From Sinorhizobium garamanticum (GTDB lineage Bacteria; Pseudomonadota; Alphaproteobacteria; Rhizobiales; Rhizobiaceae): a stretch of DNA of 64,000 nt. Position numbers and translations under genes: made by a program. Positions 22,288-30,727 of the stretch are shown one piece after another. The DNA lies in the NCBI RefSeq assembly GCF_029892065.1, contig NZ_CP120373.1, positions 1,687,501 through 1,751,500 on the forward strand. Reading direction: 5' to 3'. The stretch's first letter is position 1, and every line of letters begins with the position of its first letter. The notes below the pieces were generated by a model, which saw only the letters and a program-made list of their open reading frames with translations, did no database searches and was not told the origin of the DNA.

Positions 22288-22306
22288 CTAAATAATCTGA
22301 CAGCGC
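22288..22306 (+). promoter_or_regulatory. 19-bp motif, copy 1 (upstream of DUF1127 gene)
   Basis: ctaaataatctgacagcgc occurs here and, with one change, at 23481-23499. Both copies sit about 60-80 bp upstream of a small gene, and an AraC-type regulator gene lies between them. Here aatctgac is also repeated in inverted form (gtcagatt) about 20 bp further on. It is a candidate operator or shared promoter element. Confidence 0.55.
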
Positions 22307-22362
22307 CAGGCGCGGCGGTGCGTCAGATTCTTCTCACGAAGACGATGAGAGGAGATCACTCG

Positions 22363-22614
22363 ATGTTGGACAGCACCTCGCTTTACGAGAATCAAGCCCA
22401 CGTCGCGCCAAAACTCATTCCACCGCAGCCGAGGGTTCCTGCCTTTGCTGCGCTCGAAGGGCGGGGCCTAGCCTTCCGGCTGCTCGCTCGGCTTGCCCGG
22501 TGGATGGATACGCGGCGCGGACGCTTGGACCTGCTTCAGCTTTCCGACTATCAGTTGAAGGATATTGGCCTGTCCCGCGGGGCTGCCTATAACGACTTCT
22601 ACAAACGCGATTAG
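22363..22614 (+). CDS. DUF1127 family small protein
   Basis: A predicted 83-residue protein whose C-terminal part (LDLLQLSDYQLKDIGLSRG) is the typical DUF1127 signature of small arginine-rich proteins common in rhizobia; related short ones act in RNA and phosphate/carbon regulation. The start is the ATG with gaggag upstream, not the earlier in-frame ATG. It is followed after ten bases by the AraC-type gene on the same strand, and a 19-bp candidate operator lies upstream. Confidence 0.85.
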   Translation: MLDSTSLYENQAHVAPKLIPPQPRVPAFAALEGRGLAFRLLARLARWMDTRRGRLDLLQLSDYQLKDIGLSRGAAYNDFYKRD

Positions 22615-22624
22615 CAGGACCGCC

Positions 22625-23455
22625 ATGTCCCAGTTTTCGTGCCAGACGATTCTCGCGACGTCGACCGTCACGTTTCGCGACGTGGTCTGCGACGGATCAT
22701 GCCGCGGCAAGAGCGCGCAGGAATGCGCGCATTCGACAAGCCTGGTCTATCCCTATCGCGGCGTCTTCATGCGGCATGTCGGTAAGAGCGATACCGTAGC
22801 TGAGTCCAACCAGGTGATTTTCTTCAATCACGGCGAAGAATACCGCATCAGCCATCCGATCGCGGGCGGCGATGCTTGTCTCGATGTGAAAGTCAGCGAC
22901 GAAATCCTTGCCGAGCTCGCGTCGCCGCAGCAGTTGCGTTCTGGCGCAAGCGTCTCATTCAGGCGCCAGCGCCGGAGAATCGATGCGCGCGCTCAGGCGC
23001 TCGTCGCATTGTTGCGCCATAGCCTTGGTCGCGGCATTGCCGAGACGCTGGAAGCCGAGACCCTCACGCTGACGCTCATCAGGCGCTCCCTCGGCGAACG
23101 AACTTCGCATGGAGCGGCCGGCACCTATGGCGGCGAAAAACTGGTCGATCGGGCAAAACTGGTGCTCTCGGCCGACACTGGGCGGCGCTGGACGCTGGGC
23201 GAGGTCGCGAAAGAGGTCGGCGTCTCGCCGGTCTATCTGACCCAGGTCTTCCAGCAGGTCGAGGCCATGCCGCTTTACCGTTATCATCTGCGCCTGCGAT
23301 TGGCGCGGGCCCTCGACTTGCTCGGCTCGCATCGTGACCTGACTGCGCTCGGTCTCGAGCTCGGTTTTTCAAGCCACAGCCATTTCAGCTCCGCCTTTAA
23401 ACAGGCCTATGGCCGCACGCCGGCTGAATTCCAACGCACGCTTCGTCTTCGTTGA
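22625..23455 (+). CDS. AraC-family transcriptional regulator
   Basis: A predicted 276-residue regulator. The C-terminal 100 residues hold the two helix-turn-helix units of the AraC family: WTLGEVAKEVGVSPVYLTQVF and LTALGLELGFSSHSHFSSAF, ending in GRTPAEFQR. The N-terminal half would be the sensing domain (Cys-containing CDGSCRGKSAQEC near 20-33). The start ATG has agcagga upstream and lies ten bases after the DUF1127 gene, so the two are probably co-transcribed. Two copies of a 19-bp motif flank the pair. Confidence 0.9.
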   Translation: MSQFSCQTILATSTVTFRDVVCDGSCRGKSAQECAHSTSLVYPYRGVFMRHVGKSDTVAESNQVIFFNHGEEYRISHPIAGGDACLDVKVSDEILAELASPQQLRSGASVSFRRQRRRIDARAQALVALLRHSLGRGIAETLEAETLTLTLIRRSLGERTSHGAAGTYGGEKLVDRAKLVLSADTGRRWTLGEVAKEVGVSPVYLTQVFQQVEAMPLYRYHLRLRLARALDLLGSHRDLTALGLELGFSSHSHFSSAFKQAYGRTPAEFQRTLRLR

Positions 23456-23480
23456 AGCGCGTTACTTTCAAGCGAATTCG

Positions 23481-23499
23481 CTAAAAAATCTGACAGCGC
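23481..23499 (+). promoter_or_regulatory. 19-bp motif, copy 2 (upstream of small Cys protein)
   Basis: ctaaaaaatctgacagcgc, one base different from the copy at 22288-22306. It lies 64 bp upstream of the small Cys-rich gene and just after the AraC-type gene. It is a candidate site for that regulator. Confidence 0.55.
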
Positions 23500-23562
23500 G
23501 AAGGAAGCAGGCATGGTCTTCTTGCGGGCGTCGAAGCAACGACGAAAGAGGAGGCGAACACC

Positions 23563-23721
23563 ATGAACCCGAAAACCTGTGCAGCCTGCGATTGCGAGCT
23601 TGATCAACAGAGCATCAAGGTCAAGCTCGGCGGCAAGGCGGTGGAAGTCTGCTGCGAGGAATGCGCCACGGCACTTGGCGAAGCCGAAGCGGCGAGAACG
23701 TCAGCCAAGGCCGAGAAATAA
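23563..23721 (+). CDS. Small Cys-rich metal-binding-type protein (52 aa)
   Basis: A short gene with ribosome site gaggcg before ATG. The 52-residue product has Cys pairs CAACDC (6-11) and CCEEC (31-35), a treble-clef or zinc-ribbon-like spacing, with the middle part KVKLGGKAVEV between the knuckles. It probably binds zinc or another metal. It shares the upstream 19-bp motif with the DUF1127 gene and is likely controlled with it. No named family is recognised. Confidence 0.7.
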   Translation: MNPKTCAACDCELDQQSIKVKLGGKAVEVCCEECATALGEAEAARTSAKAEK

Positions 23722-23751
23722 AAAAGAGCCTGCTCAGTCTTGAGCAGGCTC
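23718..23751 (-). terminator. Intrinsic terminator of the flavoprotein gene
   Basis: An eleven-base-pair stem (gagcctgctca / tgagcaggctc) with a four-base loop. The flanking A run (aataaaaaa) gives a U tract on the minus-strand transcript, so it ends the gene at 23798-26359; it may also act weakly on the plus strand. Confidence 0.82.
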
Positions 23752-23797
23752 GCTTGTCGTCATTGCGCCGACAATTGCCTGACGCTGTAGCCTCAGG

Positions 23798-26359
23798 TCA
23801 GGTCCGGGGCTTCAGGTTCTCCGGGTCGTAGAGCGGCTTGTAGCCGACACCGGCGACTTCGACCGGATAGGTCTCGCCGAAGTATTCCACGTTGAGCTTG
23901 CGGCCCACCTGGCAATAGGACCAGGGAAGATAGGCCAGCGCAATGTTCTTGCCGATCGTCGGACCGTAGGCGATCGAGGTTGTGAACGACCGGCGGCCGA
24001 GTTCGTCGACGAGCGTTTCGCCGGTCTCCGGATCCATGACCGGCAGGATGCCGACCGGATAGCGGGCGACACCCTTGGAGTCGACATTATCAGTCATGAC
24101 CAGCGTGCAGAGCATCGCCGGCTGATGCGGGCGGGCGCGATGTTCGAGATGCTTGGCCTTGCCGCGGAAATCCGCCTCCTTGACCTTCGGGCGGGCAAGG
24201 TCGGCTTCCAAAAGGTTGTACTCGGTGAGGAGATCGGCGTTCTGCAGGCGCAGGCTCTTCTCCATGCGGCGGCTGTTGGCATAGGTTTCGACGCCGAAGG
24301 CCATCACGCCGGTTGCCCGGAGCGCGTCCCAGACCGCGAGCGCATCGCCATAGGCCATGTGCAGTTCCCAGCCCTGTTCGCCGACATAGGAGATCCGGAA
24401 GGCGGTCACGTCCTTGCCGGCAATGCGGATCGGCTTGATCGCGGCGAAGGGGAAGTTCTCCGGCGCCAGACCCTCAGGTTTCTCGACGACCTTCTGCAGT
24501 GTCGTGCGTGCGTTCGGCCCCCAAAGGCCGATCGTCACGTATTTCTCGGTGACGTCGGTGACCGTCACGTCAAAACCCTTGTCCTCGGCGATCCGGCGCA
24601 CATAGTGGAAGTCGCGCGGGCCGGCGTCGGCGCCGTCGATGACGCGGCAGCGGTCGGCCATGCGGATGACGGTGAGGTCGGCGCGCACCATGCCCTCGTC
24701 GTCGAGGAAGTGGGTGTAGATGCCCTTGCCGATATTGGCGTCGCCGCCGATCTTGGCCGCGCAGATCCACTCCATCAGCTCGACATGGTCAGGGCCTTCC
24801 ACATCGAACATGTAGAAGTGCGACAGGTTCACCATGCCGCAATCCTCGCTCATGGCGAGATGCTCGGCATTGGAAACGCGCCAGAAATGGCGGTTGTCCC
24901 ACTCGTTCTCGCGCACCGGAACGCGGTCGCCGTATTTCTCGAGCAGGTGTTCGTTGGCAGCGTAGCCGTGGGCGCGCTCCCAGCCGCCGAGCTCCATGAA
25001 GTAGCCACCGAGTTCCTTCTCGCGCTGCCAGAAGGGCGAGCGGCGCACGTCGCGGCCGGTGTCATAGGGTTCGCGCGGATGGACGGCCGGATTGTAGATC
25101 TTCCGCGCGGCCTCGCCGCAGCGGCCTTCGATGAACGTCTCCTCAAGCATGTGCGGGTAGAAGCGCGAATAATCGATCTTGTTGTGGTCGATCGAGGTGC
25201 GTCCGTCGGTCATCCAGTCGGCGACGAGCTTGCCGAAGCCTGGGCCATCCTTCACCCAGATGGCGACGCAGTACCACAGGCCCCGGACCTTCTGGCTTTC
25301 GCCGACGGAAGGCCCGCCATCCGTCGTTACCTGCAGCAGGCCGTTGAAGGAGTGGCTTTCATTGTAGCCGAGCTCGCCGAGGATCGGGGTCAGTTCCATC
25401 GCCCGCTCCAGCGGCTCCAGGATCTGTTCCATTTCCAGGTCGCGCTGCGAAGGCGAAAGGCGGGCTTCATGCTTTTCGAGAAGCTCGCGCGGATGGCAGA
25501 GCCGCGGGTTCGTCTCCTCGTAATAGCCCCACTCGATCTGGCCGCCTTCGGCAGTCTTGGGGTCGCCGGTATCACGCATATAGGCGGAGTTGCCCTGGTC
25601 GCGCAGAAGCGGCCAGCCGATTTCCTTGCCGGTGCCCTCGAATTCGTTGTAGGGGCCGAAGAAGGTGAGCGGATGGTCGACCGGCATAACCGGCAGGTCC
25701 TCCCCCACCATTTCCGCGATCAGCCGGCCCCAGAGACCGGCGCAAACGATGACGTAATCGGCTTCGATCGTGCCGCGGTGGGTGACCACGCCCTTGATGC
25801 GGCCGTCCTTGACGATGAGCGACTGCGCGGGTGTGTTGGCGAATGCCTGGAGCTTACCGGCGGTGACAGCCTGGTCGACGAGCTTGCCCGCAACCGTCTG
25901 CGAGCGAGGGATGACGAGGCCGGCGTCCGGATCCCAGAGCCCGCCCTGCACCATGCTTTCCTCGATCAGCGGGAACTTCTCCTTGATCTCCGCCGGCTCG
26001 ATCAGTCGCGCGCGGGTGCCGAAGGCCTTGCCGGAGGCCACTTTGCGCTTGATCTCGTCCATGCGGCCGTCGTCGCCGACGCGGGCGACCTCGAGGCCGC
26101 CGATGCGGGCGTAGTGGCCCATCTTCTCGTAGAAATCGACCGAGTAGAGCGTCGTCCAACAGGACAGAAAGTCGTGGCTGGTCGCGTAGCAGAAGTCGGA
26201 GGCATGCGCCGTCGAGCCGATGTCGGTCGGGATGCCGGATTTGTCGATGCCGACGATGTCATCCCATCCACGCTCGATCAGGTGATGCGCGATCGACGCG
26301 CCAACGATGCCCCCGAGCCCAATGATTACGACCTTCGCCTTTTGCGGAAACTCTGCCAT
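23798..26359 (-). CDS. Dimethylglycine/sarcosine dehydrogenase-like flavoprotein
   Basis: A predicted 853-residue cytoplasmic oxidoreductase. The N-terminal FAD-binding Rossmann motif is VVIIGLGGIVGASIAHH (about 10-26), followed by a DAO-type oxidoreductase domain to about residue 400. The second half resembles the folate-binding GcvT-type aminomethyltransferase and its C-terminal barrel. This two-domain layout is shared by dimethylglycine and sarcosine dehydrogenases, which oxidise N-methyl groups and hand the carbon to tetrahydrofolate. A role in glycine-betaine/choline or related N-methyl compound use is likely. It stands alone with its own terminator. Confidence 0.85.
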   Translation of the reverse strand: MAEFPQKAKVVIIGLGGIVGASIAHHLIERGWDDIVGIDKSGIPTDIGSTAHASDFCYATSHDFLSCWTTLYSVDFYEKMGHYARIGGLEVARVGDDGRMDEIKRKVASGKAFGTRARLIEPAEIKEKFPLIEESMVQGGLWDPDAGLVIPRSQTVAGKLVDQAVTAGKLQAFANTPAQSLIVKDGRIKGVVTHRGTIEADYVIVCAGLWGRLIAEMVGEDLPVMPVDHPLTFFGPYNEFEGTGKEIGWPLLRDQGNSAYMRDTGDPKTAEGGQIEWGYYEETNPRLCHPRELLEKHEARLSPSQRDLEMEQILEPLERAMELTPILGELGYNESHSFNGLLQVTTDGGPSVGESQKVRGLWYCVAIWVKDGPGFGKLVADWMTDGRTSIDHNKIDYSRFYPHMLEETFIEGRCGEAARKIYNPAVHPREPYDTGRDVRRSPFWQREKELGGYFMELGGWERAHGYAANEHLLEKYGDRVPVRENEWDNRHFWRVSNAEHLAMSEDCGMVNLSHFYMFDVEGPDHVELMEWICAAKIGGDANIGKGIYTHFLDDEGMVRADLTVIRMADRCRVIDGADAGPRDFHYVRRIAEDKGFDVTVTDVTEKYVTIGLWGPNARTTLQKVVEKPEGLAPENFPFAAIKPIRIAGKDVTAFRISYVGEQGWELHMAYGDALAVWDALRATGVMAFGVETYANSRRMEKSLRLQNADLLTEYNLLEADLARPKVKEADFRGKAKHLEHRARPHQPAMLCTLVMTDNVDSKGVARYPVGILPVMDPETGETLVDELGRRSFTTSIAYGPTIGKNIALAYLPWSYCQVGRKLNVEYFGETYPVEVAGVGYKPLYDPENLKPRT

Positions 26360-26739
26360 GAGTGCGACCCTAGTTAGTTTGGAAGCCGGATATTAGGGCT
26401 TGCAGCGTCACGACTACAGCCTGTCTACGACAAAATCATCATGCTGCACGACCAGATCGATGCGGGCCACGAAATGGCGCTGCACGAATATCGGGTCGGG
26501 CATGTCACTGATATCGTGACGAAAACGCCGGAGAGAAGCGAAAAGAATTCCGACTCGCAAGAAAAATCCGGAAACGTTCGAATGCGCCACCAAACGCGAC
26601 GTCTGCTTTGGTGGTTGTTGCCTCTGGCCGATCCTTCCCTTGCGAGGAGATAGCTGGCAGGCCGGGGGATCAATGCTGCTGCCCCGAACGTATTTTGTTA
26701 ATAAGTTTCCATACCGCCGAAGGCCAGATCAGTGACTTC
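26360..26739. other. Intergenic region, nothing identified
   Basis: This 380-bp gap should hold the promoter of the minus-strand flavoprotein gene at its left side. Overlapping frames have no ribosome sites. No repeat or RNA gene was recognised. Confidence 0.4.
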
Positions 26740-27414
26740 TCATCTTCCGACCCTCGCCACGGGAGTCAACGGCCTTGGAATGAACATAGGAACGCTGCTG
26801 GCGTATCTGGCGTATTCGGGGAAGCTGCGGCGCAAGACGCGCTCCTCGTTGAACATTCGCCTGAACTGAAATGCGAAGTGGACGACACCGACCAGCAACG
26901 CAGCCAGCGACCAGTTCGCGATCAGGAACCCAACGGTGCTAATTGCCTCCGCAGCGTATAGTGGGTGGCGGACGATCGCATAAGGCCCGTTGGTAACGAG
27001 ATTGCGAGCCGTCGCCATTACCGAGAACGAACGCCCTAGCCAGAACAGACAGTAGATCGACAGTGCCGTGCCGATGAGGATCAGGACAGTCGACACGATC
27101 AACGCCGCCGATCCGACTGTTCCCCTTGGCAGCACTACGAGGACCATCACCCCAAACGTCCCCGCGAGCGCGCTCAGTCGGGGCTCTATTCCCTCCGCGC
27201 TCTGCCGTGGCGGCAGACGGATCACCGTTAGGCCGACAACCAAGCACAGGAATAGCAAGCCCAACAATCGCGAAGAAAGGGCGAGCGGCCACAATTCCAC
27301 GCTTTCGCGAAGCCGAATGATCGAGATGATTGAGGCGATCTGCTGCAGCGTCAGGAAAAGGAAAACAAGTATGAGGGAAAGCTTGCCAATAATATCTTCA
27401 AGCCTGCTGATCAT
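26740..27414 (-). CDS. Isoprenylcysteine/phospholipid methyltransferase-like membrane protein
   Basis: A predicted 224-residue integral membrane protein with about five hydrophobic segments. The C-terminal half has the family pattern GPYAIVRHPLYAAE (about 143-156) and NEERVLRRSFPEYARY (about 190-205), which form the AdoMet-binding part of ICMT/PEMT-type methyltransferases. Its start overlaps the stop of the desaturase-like gene (ATGA), so the two form an operon. In bacteria such proteins methylate small or lipid substrates; the substrate here is unknown. Confidence 0.8.
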   Translation of the reverse strand: MISRLEDIIGKLSLILVFLFLTLQQIASIISIIRLRESVELWPLALSSRLLGLLFLCLVVGLTVIRLPPRQSAEGIEPRLSALAGTFGVMVLVVLPRGTVGSAALIVSTVLILIGTALSIYCLFWLGRSFSVMATARNLVTNGPYAIVRHPLYAAEAISTVGFLIANWSLAALLVGVVHFAFQFRRMFNEERVLRRSFPEYARYASSVPMFIPRPLTPVARVGR

Positions 27415-28226
27415 GTGCGCGCGTCTCCCGGTTCTTCTGACAGCTCACCCGCGGGTACTCGGCCGGCAAGCTGCTTGAGCGGATAGGCGAGTTGCTGGTG
27501 GTAGAGCGGCGGCACCGGTTCATCGGTGCCGTAGACCCTCGGCATCCGCTCAGGCATGTACAGAGTGCCCGCCAGGGCATCGATGAAGGGCAGTTGGCCG
27601 GCGAAGTTTTTGTCGTAAGCCTGTCGTTCGTTGGCATGGTGCCAGTGATGGAATTGTGGAGAGGCTAGCACCCATTTGAGAGGACCGAACCTGATCCGCG
27701 TGTTGGAATGGATCAGAAGCGATTGCCCCTGATAAACCAAAGCATAGACCGCGATCGCCGTGCCGGAGAAGCCAAGGGCATAAACCGGAAGCAGAGAGGC
27801 GGTCATGGTGACGATCTGGTCAACCGGATGAACACGATGGGCGGCCAGCCAATCCATTTCTTCAATGCTGTGATGGATAGCGTGAAACTTCCAGAGGAAG
27901 GGCACGGCATGGAAGACGCGGTGTGCAAGGTAAAAACCCGTATCGGCGACAAGGATGACCTCGACCGCCTGCAGCCATATCGGCTGGGCTTGCACAACAC
28001 CGGTCAGGCCTTCCGGGACCACGAAACGGATGGCGATCATCAGCAGGCCAACCAGGACGAGGACACCGAGCTTGATCAGGATGCCGTTGAAGAAGAGATA
28101 GATCGCGTCATTCAGCCAGTGCTTTCGCAGCACTTTTTGGTCAGCATCAAGTGGAAGAAGCCGCTCGAGCGGAATGAAGATCATGGCGATGATCAAGATC
28201 GCCTTGAGGTCTAAGAGTTCAAGCAT
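27411..28226 (-). CDS. Sterol desaturase/fatty acid hydroxylase family protein
   Basis: A predicted 271-residue membrane-bound di-iron oxygenase. The histidine clusters are present in order: HRVFH (about 102-106), HAIHH (about 115-119) and HHWHH (about 193-197), which bind the two irons. Hydrophobic segments precede and separate them. It is the first gene of a two-gene operon with a methyltransferase-like protein, so the pair may modify one lipid or isoprenoid. The substrate cannot be told from the sequence. Confidence 0.88.
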   Translation of the reverse strand: MLELLDLKAILIIAMIFIPLERLLPLDADQKVLRKHWLNDAIYLFFNGILIKLGVLVLVGLLMIAIRFVVPEGLTGVVQAQPIWLQAVEVILVADTGFYLAHRVFHAVPFLWKFHAIHHSIEEMDWLAAHRVHPVDQIVTMTASLLPVYALGFSGTAIAVYALVYQGQSLLIHSNTRIRFGPLKWVLASPQFHHWHHANERQAYDKNFAGQLPFIDALAGTLYMPERMPRVYGTDEPVPPLYHQQLAYPLKQLAGRVPAGELSEEPGDART

Positions 28227-28512
28227 GGCGCCTCACGAGATACTAGATTACGCCAACGGCCGCCTCGATGCCGATCACAGCTTCGGTCATATCCGGGGGG
28301 CGCTGCAGAATTCATGATCACCCCCGACGCTCTACAACGGAGAGGTCGTAGGGTCTCACGTCCAAAGTTGCAGTCAAGGATTAAGGATACAGCCCAAAAG
28401 TGGTAGGAAGGTCGACTTGGATCGTTGCGGCGAGCGGCGCGCAACATCCTCTCGAGGCCGGCTTGGAGGTATCTGGCTCTGCTCATGACCACGAAAGCCC
28501 CACGCCTGCGCC

Positions 28513-29034
28513 TCACGCCACGTCCGGCCGCAACGCCATCACGGCAAGTGTGGCCGCGACCATGATGACGCCGTAGGGGATCTTGCGGGTGGTGCGGATT
28601 TCCTCAAGCCGCGTCACCACGGAAAAGTGGGCGAGTTGCAGCGGCATCGGCAATTTGAGAATCACGAGAGTCACGATGCCGCCGATCAAAAGGAAGACCG
28701 CGAAGGGCAGCATGCCTAGCCAGCCAACGAAGAGGCCGATCGGCAGGAAAAGCTTGGCGTCGCCGGCGCCGAAGAGGCCGAAGAGCCAGAGGGCGAAGCC
28801 CAGCGCAAAGAGCAGGAGACCGGCGCCGACATCGCCGCCGATCCCGGCGAAGGAAAAGAGCGCTGCACCGATATCGTCGGCCGTCAGCAGCGCCACTGCG
28901 GCGTTGACGGCATAAAGGCCGACAAGGGCGAGAACGGTGGCATTCGGGATTTTCCAGCTGCGGAAGTCGCTCCAGGCGGCATAGAGGAAAAGCAATACTG
29001 AGAGAGCAGTAAAAATGCTGACTGTTTGTGTCAT
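28513..29034 (-). CDS. cpaA: Prepilin peptidase CpaA/TadV
   Basis: A predicted 173-residue inner-membrane aspartic protease that cleaves the Flp pilin and pseudopilin leaders. The two catalytic aspartates are Asp23 (AWSDFRSWKIPN) and Asp92 in the GxGD motif (FGAGDAKL). Several hydrophobic segments surround them. The start ATG lies behind aaggag; the frame is open 13 codons further upstream. It is transcribed away from the pilin gene, with a shared 320-bp control region. Confidence 0.92.
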   Translation of the reverse strand: MTQTVSIFTALSVLLFLYAAWSDFRSWKIPNATVLALVGLYAVNAAVALLTADDIGAALFSFAGIGGDVGAGLLLFALGFALWLFGLFGAGDAKLFLPIGLFVGWLGMLPFAVFLLIGGIVTLVILKLPMPLQLAHFSVVTRLEEIRTTRKIPYGVIMVAATLAVMALRPDVA

Positions 29035-29196
29035 CTTTTGCTTTTCTCCTTCGGCTTTACGCGATGTCACCAATAAAAGCGATTGACCCGCAGTTCTTCT
29101 AAGTCTTTCGGATTAGAAAATATCAAGAAATATTTCCGTGTGTCGCATTGCGGCAGACGAGTCGCGAAATATTCCAACCGCTTGCCGGTTTCGATT

Positions 29197-29270
29197 TTAA
29201 CCATAAAATAGAGATGCCGAAACTGCCTACATTTAAGCAGTTGACGATATAATAATTAAGAGATTATTAA
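29197..29270 (+). promoter_or_regulatory. CtrA-type binding sites upstream of the pilin gene
   Basis: ttaagagattattaa at 29256-29270 is an exact TTAA-N7-TTAA match, the consensus of the cell-cycle regulator CtrA. A half-site ttaaccat lies at 29197-29204. Both are upstream of the Flp pilin (start 29354). CtrA control of pilin genes is established in Caulobacter; here it is predicted from the motif. Confidence 0.7.
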
Positions 29271-29353
29271 TCATGGCAGTCGGAGAGGTGGTCTCGATGA
29301 CAGGCGGGCCGGGGGAAATTGCGGTACGCCAAATATTTTGGAGGTAATTCTCG

Positions 29354-29560
29354 ATGAAAGCTTTTGTGTCTAAAGTATCCGCTTTCGCGCGGGAAGAAGA
29401 TGGCGTAGCGCTGTCGGAATATCTGATTCTTTTGGGTCTGCTCGTGGGCGGGGTCATTACTGCTGTGACGACTGCCGGCACCAACCTGGACACGGCATGG
29501 GATAACTGGGGCAGTTTCTTCCTCACGCTGGATGACAAGGCGCCAACGGCCACGCCGTAA
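29354..29560 (+). CDS. pilA: Flp/Fap-type pilin
   Basis: A 68-residue prepilin. A short leader ends at Gly17, and the mature N-terminus VALSEYLILLGLLVGG has Glu22-Tyr23 at the positions that define Flp pilins, within the hydrophobic assembly helix. The prepilin peptidase encoded next door would cut after Gly17. CtrA-type sites lie upstream and a terminator-like hairpin follows, so the pilin can be made in excess of the assembly proteins. Confidence 0.95.
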   Translation: MKAFVSKVSAFAREEDGVALSEYLILLGLLVGGVITAVTTAGTNLDTAWDNWGSFFLTLDDKAPTATP

Positions 29561-29568
29561 AATGACCC

Positions 29569-29606
29569 GGGAGAGGGGTTTTTGTTAACTCCTCTCCCTT
29601 ATTTTA
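29569..29606 (+). terminator. Terminator or attenuator between pilA and cpaB
   Basis: An eight-base-pair stem (gggagagg / cctctccc) with a T-rich loop, followed by ttatttta. It is located between the pilin and its assembly genes on the same strand. Confidence 0.7.
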
Positions 29607-29650
29607 GTAATTGTCGAAAAGTATATTCGATTACGTATGGAGTATCGGCG

Positions 29651-30649
29651 ATGCGCTCCTCGACGATCGTTAGTCTCGCTGTTGCTGTTTTACTTGCCTT
29701 TGCCGCGGTTTTTGCGACCAGAACCTATCTGACCGACCAGCAGGCGCGGCTTGCGGCAGCCAACGCGCCGAAATCCGAACAGAGAACGCTCGTGGTCGCA
29801 GCCAAGCCCATGCGCTTCGGGGACCGCGTGCGACCCGAAAACCTCAAGACCATTCCCTGGCCCTCTGAGCAGCGACCCGATGGCTCGTTTCAGACACTCG
29901 AGATGGTCGTCGGGAATGATGACGCTCCGCGCTATGCGATGGAGGCGATCGATCCGGGCGAGCCCGTGCTTGCCTCGAAGATTACCGGAGCAGGCGAGCG
30001 CGCCACTCTGTCGGCGGCGCTCGACCAGGGCATGAAGGCGGTTTCGATCCGCGTCAACGACGTCCTCGGCGTTGCCGGCTTCGTGAGGCCGTCCGACCGC
30101 GTCGACGTGCTTCTAACCCGGGTCATCCGCGCTCAGAACGGCAGCGAGCAGACCTATGTCGATGTGCTGCTGCAGGGTGTGAAGGTGCTCGCGGTGGACC
30201 AGACAGCGGATGAGCGCAAGGACGAACCATCCGTCGTCAAGACGGTCACTTTCGAGGTGACGACCGACGAGGCGCAGCGCCTGACGCTCGGCTCCACAAT
30301 CGGCACCTTGTCGCTCGCACTGCGCAATATCGCTTCCTCCAATGTCGAACAGACCCGTCCGATCACTGTTGCCGATCTCGGCGGCGGCTTGATTTCGACC
30401 GAACTCACCAACAATACTGACGACGGGCGATTCGAGACGATCGAGAAGCTCGTGCGCAAGGTTGGCGACGAGTTGGGGAGCCGGATCGACTCCGTCGAAG
30501 GCAAGATGAAGCAGCCTGTTCGCGAGAAACAGGTGCAGATTGTCGAGCGCAAGGTCGAGCCGGTCTTGCCGGTGGAGCCAAAGTGGGCGACCGTGGGTGT
30601 CTGGAACACGACCAAACGTGAGGAGCACCGGGTGGGACTGATCCAGTGA
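29651..30649 (+). CDS. cpaB: Pilus assembly protein CpaB (RcpC)
   Basis: A 332-residue periplasmic protein. After an N-terminal hydrophobic segment (residues 5-25) comes the SAF-like region (TLVVAAKPMRFGDRV ... LKTIPWP) and the CpaB core (VSIRVNDVLGVAGFVRPSDRVDVLLT). It is thought to stabilise or gate the secretin. The ATG with tggag upstream was chosen; an upstream in-frame start has no site. A charged C-terminal tail (REKQVQIVERKVEP) is unusual in detail. Confidence 0.93.
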   Translation: MRSSTIVSLAVAVLLAFAAVFATRTYLTDQQARLAAANAPKSEQRTLVVAAKPMRFGDRVRPENLKTIPWPSEQRPDGSFQTLEMVVGNDDAPRYAMEAIDPGEPVLASKITGAGERATLSAALDQGMKAVSIRVNDVLGVAGFVRPSDRVDVLLTRVIRAQNGSEQTYVDVLLQGVKVLAVDQTADERKDEPSVVKTVTFEVTTDEAQRLTLGSTIGTLSLALRNIASSNVEQTRPITVADLGGGLISTELTNNTDDGRFETIEKLVRKVGDELGSRIDSVEGKMKQPVREKQVQIVERKVEPVLPVEPKWATVGVWNTTKREEHRVGLIQ

Positions 30650-30727
30650 TATCAAATGCGGCCTGCCGCTGGGGTGGCGGGCCGGACTGCGAGGAGAGGG
30701 GCTGAGGCAGGAATGTTGAGGGGAAGC

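Noticed and set aside
24125..26377. 750-codon plus-strand frame opposite the flavoprotein gene
   Set aside because: Antisense shadow of a well-defined enzyme gene with FAD and GcvT-like domains; composition is Ala/Val/Asp-biased and non-protein-like.
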